From NCBI RefSeq assembly GCF_000015565.1, contig NC_008786.1, forward strand, positions 2,852,001 to 2,916,000: a stretch of 64,000 nt of DNA, given 5' to 3'. Position 1 is the first letter of the stretch, and each line of letters opens with the position of its first letter. The stretch is from Verminephrobacter eiseniae EF01-2. GTDB taxonomy: Bacteria > Pseudomonadota > Gammaproteobacteria > Burkholderiales > Burkholderiaceae_C. The translations under genes and the position numbers were made by a program. This document shows, piece by piece, positions 1-10,445 of this stretch. The notes under the pieces were generated by a model. It was given only the letters and a program-made list of their open reading frames with translations. It was not told where the DNA came from and made no database searches.

Positions 1-769
1 CGCAGATGACATGGATCTCCTGCCGCTCGCACTGGCTGGCGACGATGTCGGTAAGGAAGGCGACGAATTGCTCGCTGGTGTGGCGCGCCGCGGTCTTGCC
101 CAGCACCTGGCCGGTGGCGGTGTTCAGCGCCGCGAACAAGCTCAGCGTGCCGTTTCTCTTGTACTCGAATCCGTGGCTCTCGGCACGCCCTGGCGACAGC
201 GGCAGCATCCGGTCCTTGCGATCGAGTGCCTGGATGGCGGTCTTCTCATCGACGCAGAACACCACGGCGTGCGCCGGTGGATTGAGGTACAGCCCGATCA
301 CATCGGCCGCCTTGGTCTCGAAGTCCGGGTCGTTGGACACCATGTGTCGATCCAGCCTTTGCGCTCGCACGTTGTGCTTGCGCCAGATGCGCTGAACAGC
401 AGAAACGGATACGTCGCCAAGTTCAGCCGACAACTTGTAGCTGCTCCAGTGCGTGGAGCCATCGCTCGGCTTGCGCCTGAGCGTGTAGTTGAGCACCCGC
501 GCTTCCAGTTTTGCCGGTGGCTGCTTGGGCGCGCGTCCCGGGTGCCGGGCGTACATGCCCGCCAGGCGCTCGCTGAGAAAGCGGCTGGACCAGCGGGAGA
601 TGAAACGCGAGTCGCATTCGAGCCTTTGCATGATGGTGTCGCGCGACTGACCCTCTTCGAGCATGAGGATCAGCTTGGCCCTGCGCACGTCCGCCACGCG
701 CGCCGTGCGGCTACGCGTGGCGGTCAGCAATTTGTCTCGCTCGGCGTCGGTCAGATTCATTTTTCCCAT
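1..769 (-). CDS. IS630-family transposase (copy A), cut by the window edge
   Basis: Minus-strand reading frame open from an ATG at 769 (a second in-frame ATG lies at 760) to the left edge, so the C-terminus is missing here. It has the IS630 layout: an N-terminal helix-turn-helix region, then the first catalytic stretch VDEKTAIQALDRKD near residue 175. It closely resembles the second IS630 copy at 980-2035 (shared stretches such as SNDPDFETKAADVIGLYLNP) but is clearly a different element. Its right end carries the terminal sequence GGTGCAGTGGAC followed by TA at 819-820. Intactness cannot be judged because the third acidic residue lies outside the window. Confidence 0.85.
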   Translation of the reverse strand, partial: MGKMNLTDAERDKLLTATRSRTARVADVRRAKLILMLEEGQSRDTIMQRLECDSRFISRWSSRFLSERLAGMYARHPGRAPKQPPAKLEARVLNYTLRRKPSDGSTHWSSYKLSAELGDVSVSAVQRIWRKHNVRAQRLDRHMVSNDPDFETKAADVIGLYLNPPAHAVVFCVDEKTAIQALDRKDRMLPLSPGRAESHGFEYKRNGTLSLFAALNTATGQVLGKTAARHTSEQFVAFLTDIVASQCERQEIHVIC

Positions 770-817
770 GCGTTGCATTTAACCACAAATGGGGTGTTGT
801 TTCAATGGTGCAGTGGA

Positions 818-983
818 CTAGTGTCGCGTCACCGATCATCTGTCGGTCTGCGCTGGCCATCGAAGCGCATCGCGGCGTTGCATCGCTTGCCAATACGCTC
901 GGTATGGGCTGCGCGATGCGCCTTGCGCTGCGCTCCGATGGCTGCGCGCAGCCTACGACATCTGATCGGTGACGCGACACTAG
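818..983 (+). repeat. 158-bp palindromic MITE, copy 1
   Basis: Copy 1 of a six-copy family. Each copy is 166 bp including a CTAG at both ends. The terminal inverted repeat starts TGTCGCGTCACCGATCA and is perfect for 17 bp; the two halves stay imperfectly complementary inward, so the whole element can fold into one long hairpin. It lies exactly between the ends of two IS630 elements, with the flanking CTAG shared with their TA target duplications. No protein of its own is expected. Confidence 0.9.
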
Positions 984-2035
984 TGGACTGTAATGATTGA
1001 ATCAGGAGCAATTCTCCGAGTTGGGTCGAAGTACTTCCACTGCACGGACTTGGGTTGCTCGTTGTACTTGCGGATGTAGCGCATGAGCGTTCTCTTGAGA
1101 TCGGGTACCGAGGTGAATACGCCGCGAGCGATCACGTCGCGCTCAATCTTGGCGAACCACAGCTCAACCTGGTTGAGTCATGACGAGTAGGTCGGCGTGA
1201 AGTGCATACGCAGGTTCGGATGCTCACGGAGGAACGCGTCAACCAGCTTGGTCTTGTGTGCCGAGAGGTTGTCGACGATGACGTGAATTTCCTTGCCGCG
1301 CGGCTGATGGGCCACGATGTCGGCGAGGAAGGAGACGAACTCGGACGAGGTATGCCGCGTGGCGGTCTTGCCCAGCACTTCTCCGGTCTTGGTATTGAAG
1401 GCGGCGTACAGCGAGAGCGTTCCATGCCTGAAGTACTCAAAGCCATGACGCTCGGCACGCCCCGGCGTGAGCGGCAGCACCGGGTCTTTGCGATCGAGCG
1501 CCTGAATCGCCGTCTTCTCGTCGACGCTGAAGACGGCCGCATGCTGCGGCGGGTTCAGATACAAGCCGATGACATCGGCTGCCTTGGTTTCAAAGTCCGG
1601 ATCGTTGGAGGCGAGATAGCCTTCGAGCCGATGCGGTTTGAGTCCGTGCTTGGCCCAGATGCGCGCCACGGTCATGTGCGAGATGTCGCCACCAAGTTCG
1701 GCAGCGAGTTTGCGCGTGGACCAGTGCGTGGAACCATCGGCGGGCTTGTGCTTGGTCGTGCGCGCCAACACACGCGCCTCAAGGCGGTCGGTGACCTTGT
1801 AGCGCTGGCGACCGGCATGGCGAGAAAACAAGCCTGCCAAACGGTCAGCGGCAAAGCGCTTGCTCCAGAGAGCAATGTAGCTGTCATTGCAATCGAGCTT
1901 GGCCCTGATGGCGCTCCAGGTCAGTCCCTCGGCAAGCAGCAAGATCAGACGCGCACGACGCGCCAAATCCGCTCGAACGGACCTTCCATTGGCTTGCTGG
2001 CGCAGTTCCACGATTTCGGCTTCGGTCAAGTTCAT
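980..2035 (-). pseudogene. IS630-family transposase, nonsense mutation
   Basis: Reads from the ATG at 2035, which has a GGAGG-type ribosome site just upstream, and would end in the TAG contained in the terminal CTAG (980-982), 351 residues in all. A TGA at 1178-1180 stops it after residue 285. The frame continues unchanged past the stop (LNQVELWFAKIERD), so the TGA almost certainly replaced the TGG tryptophan of the family motif YSSWLNQVE. The truncated product keeps the two aspartate motifs (VDEKTAIQ, VDNLSAHK) but loses the third catalytic acid in NQVELW, so it should be inactive. Confidence 0.85.
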
Positions 2036-2087
2036 CGTGTCCTCCAAGGAGGTAATTTTACTATCTATTTAAACGTTATGGTCCACT
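983..2087 (-). mobile_element. IS630-family insertion sequence (copy B)
   Basis: About 1.1 kb element bounded by TA dinucleotides at 981-982 and 2088-2089, as expected for IS630-type insertion at CTAG. Both ends begin GTGGAC reading inward. It carries one transposase frame on the minus strand, broken by a stop codon. Confidence 0.8.
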
Positions 2088-2123
2088 AGTCCACTGCACC
2101 AAGTCTTTTCCAATTCAGGTATA
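2088..2123 (+). repeat. Remnant of an IS630 copy-A type end
   Basis: After the TA at 2088-2089 the sequence GTCCACTGCACCA repeats, in the opposite orientation, the terminal sequence of the first IS630 element (805-817). The similarity stops after about 14 bases and the stretch is cut off by the IS3 end at 2124. It looks like a scrap of another insertion end. Confidence 0.55.
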
Positions 2124-2252
2124 TGACCTTGCCCCCGAAAAACGTATCCCTTGCTGAGTGGTTCAATGCAAGCAAGGAAAACGGAAATGACGAAGACAGT
2201 GCGGGCGCGCTACACGCTGGAATTCAAGCAGCAACCATCTTGAATGACTAAG

Positions 2253-3421
<1,169 letters not shown>

Positions 3422-3716
3422 AGGAGGCAGTGCGACTGGTCCATGGCGGCCAGAGCATCGCAGCGGCGGCCAGGACGCTGGGCGTGGTGGAACAGACGCT
3501 GTTCAACTGGGTCAAGGCGGATCGCCTGGGCAAGCTCACAGGCGCTGACAGCAAGGCAGTGAGCGTCGAGCAGATGGAGATCAGCCGGCTGCGCGCGGAG
3601 CTGGCACGCGTGAAGATGGAGCGTGACATCCTGGGAAAAGCGACGGCGTACTTCGCGAAGGCGCACACCTGAAGTACGCCTTCATTCACCGCAACCGCCA
3701 GGCGTGGCCGATCTCG

Positions 3717-4565
3717 GTGCAGTGCCGAGTCCTGCAGGCCAGCATCACCGGCTACCACGAACACTTCGTTCGTAGAGCCAGCGCGGCCCAGCGGCACCAT
3801 CTCAGCGACGACGCGCTGCTGGTGCACATCGAGGTGATCCACGCCGAAACGCGGGGCGGCTACGGCTGGCCGCGCACGTGGAAGGAACTGCTGGCCAGGG
3901 GCATCCGGGTGGGCAAGGAGCGGGTGCGCAAGCTCATGCAACTGCACGGCATCCGGGCCAAGGGCAAGCGCCGCTTGAAGGTCACCACGGACAGCAAGCA
4001 TGACCTGCCGATCGCCCCCAATCTGCTGGATCGGCAGTTCGATGTGGCCGAACCCGACAAGGTCTGGGTGGGCGACATCACCTACATCGCAACCGACGAA
4101 GGCTGGCTGTTGCTGGCCGTGGTGATCGACCTGTTCAGCCGCCAGGTGGTGGGCTGGTCACTGCGCCAGGACATGACGCGCGACATCGTCATCGATGCTG
4201 TGCGCATGGCCTGGTTCAAGCGCCATCCGCGCAAGCATGCCGGGCTGATCTTGCACAGCGACCGGGGCAGCCAATACGCCAGCGAGGACTTCAGGGACGT
4301 GCTCGCCCAGTGCGGCATCACGGCCTCGATGAGCCGCAAGGGCAACTGCTGGGACAACGCCTGCAGCGAGACCCTGTTCGGTTCGTTGAAGGTGGAGCGA
4401 CTGCATGGGCAGCGCTTCGTGACGCGGCGCCAGGCCAAGGACGAGGTCATCGCCTGGGTACTCTGGTACAACCGCACCCGGCTGCACTCCACGCTGGCGT
4501 ACGTCAGCCCGGTGCGGTTCGAGCAAGACTGGTATGCGGCTCAGGCCAAGCAAGCCAATTCGTGA
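3717..4565 (+). CDS. IS3-family OrfB transposase (rve domain)
   Basis: 282 residues from this ATG; the frame is open further upstream to about 3672, where it overlaps the end of orfA as usual for IS3 programmed -1 frameshifting, so OrfB probably lacks an independent start. The integrase core is complete: first Asp in WVGDITYIAT, second Asp in LHSDRGSQYAS and Glu in CSETLFGSLK. It is intact itself, but the element's OrfA is broken by IS110. Confidence 0.85.
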   Translation: MQCRVLQASITGYHEHFVRRASAAQRHHLSDDALLVHIEVIHAETRGGYGWPRTWKELLARGIRVGKERVRKLMQLHGIRAKGKRRLKVTTDSKHDLPIAPNLLDRQFDVAEPDKVWVGDITYIATDEGWLLLAVVIDLFSRQVVGWSLRQDMTRDIVIDAVRMAWFKRHPRKHAGLILHSDRGSQYASEDFRDVLAQCGITASMSRKGNCWDNACSETLFGSLKVERLHGQRFVTRRQAKDEVIAWVLWYNRTRLHSTLAYVSPVRFEQDWYAAQAKQANS

Positions 4566-4602
4566 CTCCGCTATGGGGTACGGATTCCAGGGGCAAGGTC
4601 AA

Positions 4603-5893
4603 TGAGCCTGAATGCAGGGGCCACGAGAGATGATTCAGGCGGCTTCTTTGGGTCGTCGGTTGAACAGGTCGAAGAGTTTAGAGCGGGCGACATTCATGGC
4701 GTTGGCCGCGTCCAGATCGCTGATCTGGGCGGCCTTAGCCTGTAGGTCTTCGATGGTGATGCCAGGGCGCAGATACTGCTGGGCGTCGGCCAGGCTGGCG
4801 AGCTTCTCCAGCGGGGTTTGCACCATGTCGTGGGGGTAGGTCTTGCGCACCTTGCCCTTGGTATCGACGATCTCCTTGGCGAACATGCTGAGGCGATGCA
4901 GGTTCACGTAGGGATTCAGATGCTCGCGGCAGAACGTATCGATGCGCGCGGCCAAGCGCTGCGGGATATGGCTGTAGCCGAAGGTCTTTCTGACGACCGA
5001 GGCGTTCTTGCTCTCGGCCACCACCTTGTTGATGTACTCGCTGCCGTTGTCCGAATGCAAGCCCAGGATCACGAAGGGGAACTGCTCGATGAGGGCCTCC
5101 AGGGCGGGCAGCAGGTAGGCTTGGCTGATGCGCTCGCAGCAGGCCAGCACCTCCCACTGGGTGACGATGTCCACGGCGTTGATGTGATAGACCCCTTTGG
5201 TGCCGTCCAGATCGCCTTGGTGGACCGAGTCGATGCGGATGAAGCCCGGGCGTCCTTGTGGGCTCGGCGCGCGGCGCAGCCCGATGGGGTGAGCAACGGG
5301 CCGCGTCTTGTTGACGCTCACACGTTGGGCCTTGTAGACCTTGCTGGCGCGCAGGTTGTACAGGTGCGAGACCGACAACCTGGCCAGGCGCTCGAAGCGA
5401 GCGTCGCCGCCAGCCCATGCCCGGCCAAGCAGGTGCACCGTGGCAGGCCCCGAGAGCGTACCGTGGGCGCGGTCCACTTCGGCCAGCACCACGGTGTCGC
5501 CCGGCGTGTAGCGCCGCGCGAAGGCATGAGCCGGACTGCGATAGCGCTTGTGCAGGCTCGCGCCGTGTACAACGCGCATGAGCAGCCGGGTGAGTTGGGC
5601 GCGCGAGTAGCCGCTGGTGCGTTGCAGGTAGCGCAACACCACGCCCTTGTCGGGGCGCTTGAGCTTGGCGTAGTCCAGCCGCACGGCCACCGCGACGATG
5701 TGAGCGTAGCGAGCGTCGTCGCTGTCGGGAACGCAAAAACGCACTTCGAGCGTGCCGGCCAGAAAGGCTTGCAGTTGCGAGATTGTCTGAAGACGGGATT
5801 CGTCCATGTCGATCACCATGCGAAAAATGATCGACCCCAACCTGCCGCTCAGGCTCATACCTCGTTGGAATCACAACCCCCGCTTCAGGCTCA
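4603..5893 (-). mobile_element. Insertion sequence with a DDE integrase-core transposase
   Basis: Ends match as imperfect inverted repeats: TGAGCCTGAA at 4603 and the same ten bases read inward from 5893. A second near-copy of the right end (CAGGCTCATACCTCGTTGGA) lies about 35 bp further in, near 5850, so the right end is repeated. The left end abuts the IS3 right end with one base between. Confidence 0.7.
4635..5807 (-). CDS. Integrase-core transposase, probable internal deletion
   Basis: About 390 residues starting at MDESRLQTISQLQAF; longer in-frame starts exist up to 5858. It shows the DDE core with RIDSVHQGD and HSDNGSEYIN. The family usually has around 35 residues between the second Asp and the catalytic Glu, including a block like KSRxRxSNDNAL. 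Here SDNGSEYINKVVAESKNAS runs straight through with only about a dozen, suggesting an in-frame deletion of roughly 20 residues that would disable the active site. The downstream family signature VVRKTFGYSHIPQR is present. Confidence 0.7.
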   Translation of the reverse strand: MDESRLQTISQLQAFLAGTLEVRFCVPDSDDARYAHIVAVAVRLDYAKLKRPDKGVVLRYLQRTSGYSRAQLTRLLMRVVHGASLHKRYRSPAHAFARRYTPGDTVVLAEVDRAHGTLSGPATVHLLGRAWAGGDARFERLARLSVSHLYNLRASKVYKAQRVSVNKTRPVAHPIGLRRAPSPQGRPGFIRIDSVHQGDLDGTKGVYHINAVDIVTQWEVLACCERISQAYLLPALEALIEQFPFVILGLHSDNGSEYINKVVAESKNASVVRKTFGYSHIPQRLAARIDTFCREHLNPYVNLHRLSMFAKEIVDTKGKVRKTYPHDMVQTPLEKLASLADAQQYLRPGITIEDLQAKAAQISDLDAANAMNVARSKLFDLFNRRPKEAA

Positions 5894-6472
5894 CACCTCG
5901 TTGGACAAGACTCACCCAGGCGGCGATCTTTGACGAAACGTTGCCCGAGGGAATCGTGCTGTTTGACTTGGCCATCGACACGCCGTTGTGCTAGCAGGCT
6001 CAACGCCAGCGTGTTACCGATGTGGTTGCCAAGGTGCGTGCGTGCCAAACACAGCCTGTTGCGCGGACTTGAGGGGATTCTTTCTCTCGCTGTTTTTGCG
6101 ATGCCGCCCGATGCTCGAAAAAGCATCCGTGGTCAAAGCAATGCGTAAGTTGTTGATTTTGAAGGAGCTTGTGTTGCGGACTTGGTCGTTTGCACGTCCG
6201 CAGGGAGTAGAGAAAGAGAGAGGAAAACCGGGGCAGAAACGCCGAAATCACGGGTTGCGGCGAGTGGCGAAGTTCGCAAGCACAAGTGAAGACCCCGCCA
6301 AGCTTGGGGGCTGACGGGGTTGATCGAAATGCAAAGAGGGGGTCTTTGCAAGTTTTATTGGTGGAGCAATACGGAATTGAACCCAAAACTACTCTTGGTG
6401 CCGTTGTATAGCATTGCGGAAGTTTATGTCCGTACCGTAGATATAACATTTATCGCAACAACAGCCCGACAC
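5894..6472. other. Non-coding stretch between the IS stack and cluster A
   Basis: I see no convincing gene. The start carries a repeat of the preceding IS end. A palindromic segment with CCAAGCTTGG flanked by ACCCCG and CGGGGT lies at 6292-6319. GC content falls from about 6100 onward, which may mark the edge of the imported cluster A. Confidence 0.5.
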
Positions 6473-7169
6473 TCAAGCATCAACTCTGATGTTGATAAAA
6501 ACCGAATCCTCGGATGCAAGCACCAGTCGCCATGAGGGGAAGGGCTCCCAATGAGAAAGACGTATATCCGTGATGTAGCGTTCTTTTGGCATGACTGTCG
6601 GCAAACCAGCAGTTTGGCAAAGTTGCCACCACTGTGGCAAGAGCACCGGTAGATCGACTTGCTGCATCTTGCTGAGTGCCTCCAATTCGCACCAGGCTGC
6701 AAACAGCTGCACTGGCTTGATCTGTATCATATCAACTGGAAGTCCATGCAGCAAATCGGAACTGAGCGAACCAGCTCGATGTGGTATCACGTGCTCCATG
6801 TCGATACCAATCGGGCCTGTAGCACTAATAGCCAATGCGGCCATGCCGATGGGCTAGGGAGCAAGTTAGGTCACGGTAATGACCAACAGGTTGCAAAGGG
6901 CCGGATACATGATTAAATTCAACATGAGAGGGCTCGTCGCCCTTCTGCTGAGCCAAAAACCAGCGAAGAGCACGGCGAGCCGCAATGAATTCGCTACGCT
7001 TGTCTGCTCGGGCAATGTTGGCGGCACGCACCAATTCAGCTAACGACAATGATTCTTGGCTACTTAACACTGTCGCTACCGCTGCAGGTCCAAGCACCCA
7101 CACAGCGATCCCATTCGAATGCAGTCTAGGCGGCAGTAAGTGATCGAGTAGATCAGGACGATGAGACAC
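6473..7169 (-). pseudogene. Sfp-type 4'-phosphopantetheinyl transferase, frameshifted
   Basis: Enzymes of this family load the phosphopantetheine arm onto acyl carrier proteins. The N-terminal part (GTG start at 7169, overlapping the stop of the upstream gene) ends at TCSLAHRHG. The C-terminal part continues in the next frame at MAALAISATGPIGIDMEHV. Joined, they give the family core: the S-x-x-H motif (SLAH), the metal-binding G-I-D-x-E (GIDME) and the WxxxEaxxK region (FAAWCELEALSK). The shift lies near 6840 at CATCGGCATGGCC, a spot prone to small deletions. It is last in cluster A and partners its missing carrier protein or ketosynthase. Either it is dead or the reading contains an error. 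Confidence 0.75.
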
Positions 7170-8470
7170 TAGTCAAAAAGATAACGTAGGCCGACCTGCA
7201 CCCTCGTTCGCTCCAGCGCCGAGCCGAACTCGGAGCCTTCACGACCAGCGGTGCGCTGAAGTTCAATCCAAGTATCCAACTTTTCACCCGCTGGGCTAAA
7301 GCGTAAGCGCGGTGCCCACAGAGCACTATGATCTCTTCCCACCAATACACTGAGAGCAACAGAAAGATCATTATCTAAGGGTCGATCAATTCGTATCAGG
7401 AAACTATCGCGCTGGCGGGATCGTAATGCTTGGGCATCCCAAGCGATATTTAAGGCTGCTGCCGTACGATCTTGCGGCAGTAAGCTACGATGGAAATCAA
7501 CGATTTGTCCCCATCGGCGGTAGTCTTCAGACGACATGCCACTTGCGTCATGTCGCCATTCAAAACGCAAACTCAATTGCGCCTCACTAGTCCAACCTAT
7601 GCCAAGCATACCACGGCTATACCAGCGATCTTCCATCAGCCGTGATGTGGCATAGGAGCCGTTATTCGTATAAATATCGTCGACCCCCAAGGGCGACGCT
7701 CGATCAGGATAAATGTTGCGAAGCACTGGCTGCCGACTTCCGCGTTGAGAAAACAAGGCACCATACAACTGCATCTGTGCGTTCGGAGTATGAACAAATG
7801 AGGTGCCAAAACCTGCTCGCATATCGGATGGTTTTTGCACCAGCGCGGTCACATCGGTTTCCTCAAAATTAGCACGCAGAACACCTAACCATTGACGAAT
7901 GCCTCGGTTAAAGTTGGGGTTCTGACTGTTAAAGCGATAGGTAGTATCTGTGCTGCTGTCGTCGCTGTAGATCAGATCAGCCCAAAAATGCTCACTGTTA
8001 TAGCTGAGTTTTGCGATGGGAAAACCGCGCACACGGGCCGCCAAATCATCTATATCGCTAGAAATTATATTGTCGTTGAGAAAATCCAGTACATGCGCGT
8101 AATGGGCGTTGTCAAAATTCTCATTGAACTTACCCAAACTCAGCGCCCAGCGATCTGACAAAAGAAATTTCTTGCGCAACTGCAGCAGGTGGCCGCCACT
8201 ACGTTCGTTGTTGAACACAGACGGCCCTTCACCACCACGGGTCTGGTCGTAATCCAGTCGATAGCGAAAGCTAAGGCCCTCCCACTTACCGTCTATCACG
8301 GTGGCACCAGTATATTGTTTAGCAGGCAGACCAGATAGCCAACCAGGATCCAAGTCCCGACGAAGCTCGGCGGTCTGCCCAGTGAACACCAAAGCAGATT
8401 TAATCTCCAGCGGGTCGGCATGGGCAGATAGACATGCCCCCAAGAAGATGCCCAAAAACACCCCCCTCAT
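7169..8470 (-). CDS. Outer-membrane beta-barrel protein of cluster A
   Basis: 433 residues with a clear signal peptide (MRGVFLGIFLGACLSAHA, cleavage before DPLEIK). The rest is rich in alternating hydrophobic/polar strands with many aromatic residues and ends in GLRYLFD, a C-terminus typical of outer-membrane barrels. I do not recognise a named family. The start overlaps the LolA-like gene (ATGA). By position it corresponds to the barrel of cluster B (23368-24912). I infer it is the outer-membrane acceptor or channel for the cluster's product. Confidence 0.75.
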   Translation of the reverse strand: MRGVFLGIFLGACLSAHADPLEIKSALVFTGQTAELRRDLDPGWLSGLPAKQYTGATVIDGKWEGLSFRYRLDYDQTRGGEGPSVFNNERSGGHLLQLRKKFLLSDRWALSLGKFNENFDNAHYAHVLDFLNDNIISSDIDDLAARVRGFPIAKLSYNSEHFWADLIYSDDSSTDTTYRFNSQNPNFNRGIRQWLGVLRANFEETDVTALVQKPSDMRAGFGTSFVHTPNAQMQLYGALFSQRGSRQPVLRNIYPDRASPLGVDDIYTNNGSYATSRLMEDRWYSRGMLGIGWTSEAQLSLRFEWRHDASGMSSEDYRRWGQIVDFHRSLLPQDRTAAALNIAWDAQALRSRQRDSFLIRIDRPLDNDLSVALSVLVGRDHSALWAPRLRFSPAGEKLDTWIELQRTAGREGSEFGSALERTRVQVGLRYLFD

Positions 8471-9204
8471 TCCATCAACCCATCAAGCGTGAATTTTTGA
8501 CTGGGAAAGTCTTTGGCAGTGACCGATTCGATGACCATCTCGGTTTGTTGTGTGCTATCAACTCCATCACTGAAAACGGTGCGCTGCGTCAGAACCCTGC
8601 TGCCAATCTTGACTGGCTTGTCAAAACGGGCTGTTTTGAAGAGTTTGCCGCTCTTCAGATAAAACACTGCCTGCACTGGCCAGCCACCGTCGCGTGCAAT
8701 GTAGAGATCCATCTTGGCATAGGCTGCGGTCGGTTTTGCCGCCGTCAGACTTAGCGCCCAAACCGAGATGTCATTTACAGTCTGCTCCGCGTTGACCTGA
8801 TACTGGGCAGCGTAGTCATCTTGCCAGCGCAAGCGCCCTAGGTCACCGTAACTGGCTTCGCCCATCAGACGTTGAATCGGTGTAATACGAATCGGCAAAC
8901 TGGCACGCGGCATGCGCACCCACACGGCCTCTTTGCTCATCAGTACGACTTGGCCGGCACTGCGCCCACTGAGCACTTCCACCAATGACAGATCTGTCCC
9001 CTTGAGTCGCACGCGCATCTCACTGTCACCATCTGGTTTTTGGTCTTTAGTACTCTTGAGTTTGACCCTGAGTTCAGCCGACTCGTCTTGCTGTCGGAAA
9101 TTGTCGGCCTGCGCCAACAACGTCGAAGGTTGTGGGCGCTCAGCCGCGAACACAGCAGCACCTCCACATAAACTGAGCCATAAAGTCAAAAAAAGAAAAC
9201 GCAT
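8467..9204 (-). CDS. LolA-like outer-membrane lipoprotein-sorting protein
   Basis: About 245 residues. I chose the ATG at 9204 because it has GGGAG upstream and gives a clean signal peptide (MRFLFLTLWLSLCGGAAVFA); the longer TTG start overlaps the permease stop. The mature part has the LolA/LolB-type pattern: lipid-sorting beta-sheet residues such as AQADNFRQQDESAELRVKL and later YLKSGKLFKTARF. In the Lol pathway such proteins ferry acylated cargo across the periplasm. Being next to a LolCDE/MacB-like ABC transporter suggests a dedicated carrier for this cluster. Confidence 0.8.
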   Translation of the reverse strand: MRFLFLTLWLSLCGGAAVFAAERPQPSTLLAQADNFRQQDESAELRVKLKSTKDQKPDGDSEMRVRLKGTDLSLVEVLSGRSAGQVVLMSKEAVWVRMPRASLPIRITPIQRLMGEASYGDLGRLRWQDDYAAQYQVNAEQTVNDISVWALSLTAAKPTAAYAKMDLYIARDGGWPVQAVFYLKSGKLFKTARFDKPVKIGSRVLTQRTVFSDGVDSTQQTEMVIESVTAKDFPSQKFTLDGLME

Positions 9205-9221
9205 AGTGCAATGACTCCCAC

Positions 9222-10445
9222 TCAAACGTGATTGAGCTTTTCTATGATGGATAAACGACGTGTCACTCGATGTGGTGCCCAGGCAGCCAGTGCACTCAGC
9301 AAAATGAAGACCAGCCAGATCATCAAGCTGGTATCTACTTGCATAGAAATGATGAGCGGATAATCAGTGGTGCGCCCAGGCGGTGGTGGCATGCGGATGT
9401 CGGAAAGATTAACCACCAGCGCTGTCAGCAACGCTAGCACTAAGCCGACGCTTCCACCCAGCATGCCGATCATTCCGCCTTCGAGTAGAAATGTCTGTTG
9501 AATACGTCGATCTGGAATTCCAATGGCACGAAGCGTTCCGACTTCGCGAATGCGCTCCATAACGCTCATCAGCATGGAATTGGCGGTGGAGATAAACACC
9601 ACTATAGCGATGATGATGCCCAACACAGTGAAGATGATGCGGTACAGCGATACAACCTGATTGTAAAAAGGTGCCAGTTCGATCCAGCGCTTGATATCCA
9701 GAGCTGGAAGCTGCGCACGCAGGCGTGAGGCCAATGCGTCGGTGGCATCGGTATCGCGCAACGCCAACACCAAGCGTGATATCTTTTGGGTCACTAACAA
9801 TGACTGCACGTTTTGCAACGGCATCATGATGGCGCGGCGATCCAGATCAGGCACCCCTGTGCGGTAGGTGCCTGCAACCACGGCATCGGCCGCGTTGAGA
9901 ACACCGTCTTCGGTGGTCACCATGACGGTGATCGTATCGCCCGGTTTAACCTGAAGACTGTGCGCAAGATCGACGGCAATCAGAATCTGCTCAGGTCTGC
10001 TGGGGTCATCGCTCAAACCATTGCCAGAGATAATCGGGGCAAACATGGTAGAGAGGCGGGACTCTTTTTCTGACTCCACACCCTGGCCTACAAAGGCCAC
10101 ACTACGACGCCCAGTGGAGAGCAGGCCCTCAAACAATATACGCCGAGTGCTGAAACGCAACCCAGACTCTTGCTGCAGATTGCTTTCCACTGCCTTGACC
10201 TGCTGCGGACTCAAGCCATACTGCAGGGGCTTTTCTTCGTTGCCCTCAAACTGGCCACGTGCGCCAATCTGGATGTGCCCTAGCTCGCTGCTTATGATGG
10301 ATTCGCGCAAACCATGAAAGGATGCCAGCACAAAGCCGATACTCAGCAACAGCGCCATGCTGCCGCAGGCAACAATGGCGGCAGAAAGCACAGTGCGGCG
10401 CCGGTTGCGTGCGACATTGCGCCAAGCGTAGACAAACCACTTCAT
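9222..10445 (-). CDS. FtsX/MacB-type ABC permease
   Basis: 407 residues: one N-terminal membrane span (VLSAAIVACGSMALLLSIGF), a large periplasmic domain of about 230 residues, and three C-terminal spans. The conserved FtsX motif EVGTLRAIG is near residue 300. This is the topology of LolC/LolE and MacB, which extract lipids or lipoproteins from the inner membrane or drive efflux. It overlaps its ATPase gene by ATGA. Its cluster B counterpart is at 20397-21722. Confidence 0.9.
   Translation of the reverse strand: MKWFVYAWRNVARNRRRTVLSAAIVACGSMALLLSIGFVLASFHGLRESIISSELGHIQIGARGQFEGNEEKPLQYGLSPQQVKAVESNLQQESGLRFSTRRILFEGLLSTGRRSVAFVGQGVESEKESRLSTMFAPIISGNGLSDDPSRPEQILIAVDLAHSLQVKPGDTITVMVTTEDGVLNAADAVVAGTYRTGVPDLDRRAIMMPLQNVQSLLVTQKISRLVLALRDTDATDALASRLRAQLPALDIKRWIELAPFYNQVVSLYRIIFTVLGIIIAIVVFISTANSMLMSVMERIREVGTLRAIGIPDRRIQQTFLLEGGMIGMLGGSVGLVLALLTALVVNLSDIRMPPPPGRTTDYPLIISMQVDTSLMIWLVFILLSALAAWAPHRVTRRLSIIEKLNHV

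Noticed and set aside
711..980. Recurring small protein [16 protein letters not shown]... at six places
   Set aside because: It is the MITE read through its stop-free frame. There is no ribosome site or conserved start; the open frame comes from the repeat.
11..1000. Long plus-strand frame over the first transposase and the MITE
   Set aside because: Antisense shadow of the IS630 transposase extended by the stop-free MITE.
6359..6390. tRNA/tmRNA 3'-end-like sequence on the minus strand (GGTTCAATTCC ... CTCCACCA)
   Set aside because: The T-stem does not pair beyond two bases and no acceptor 5' half or anticodon arm is found. It could be an attachment-site scrap, but no matching copy is seen at the other border.
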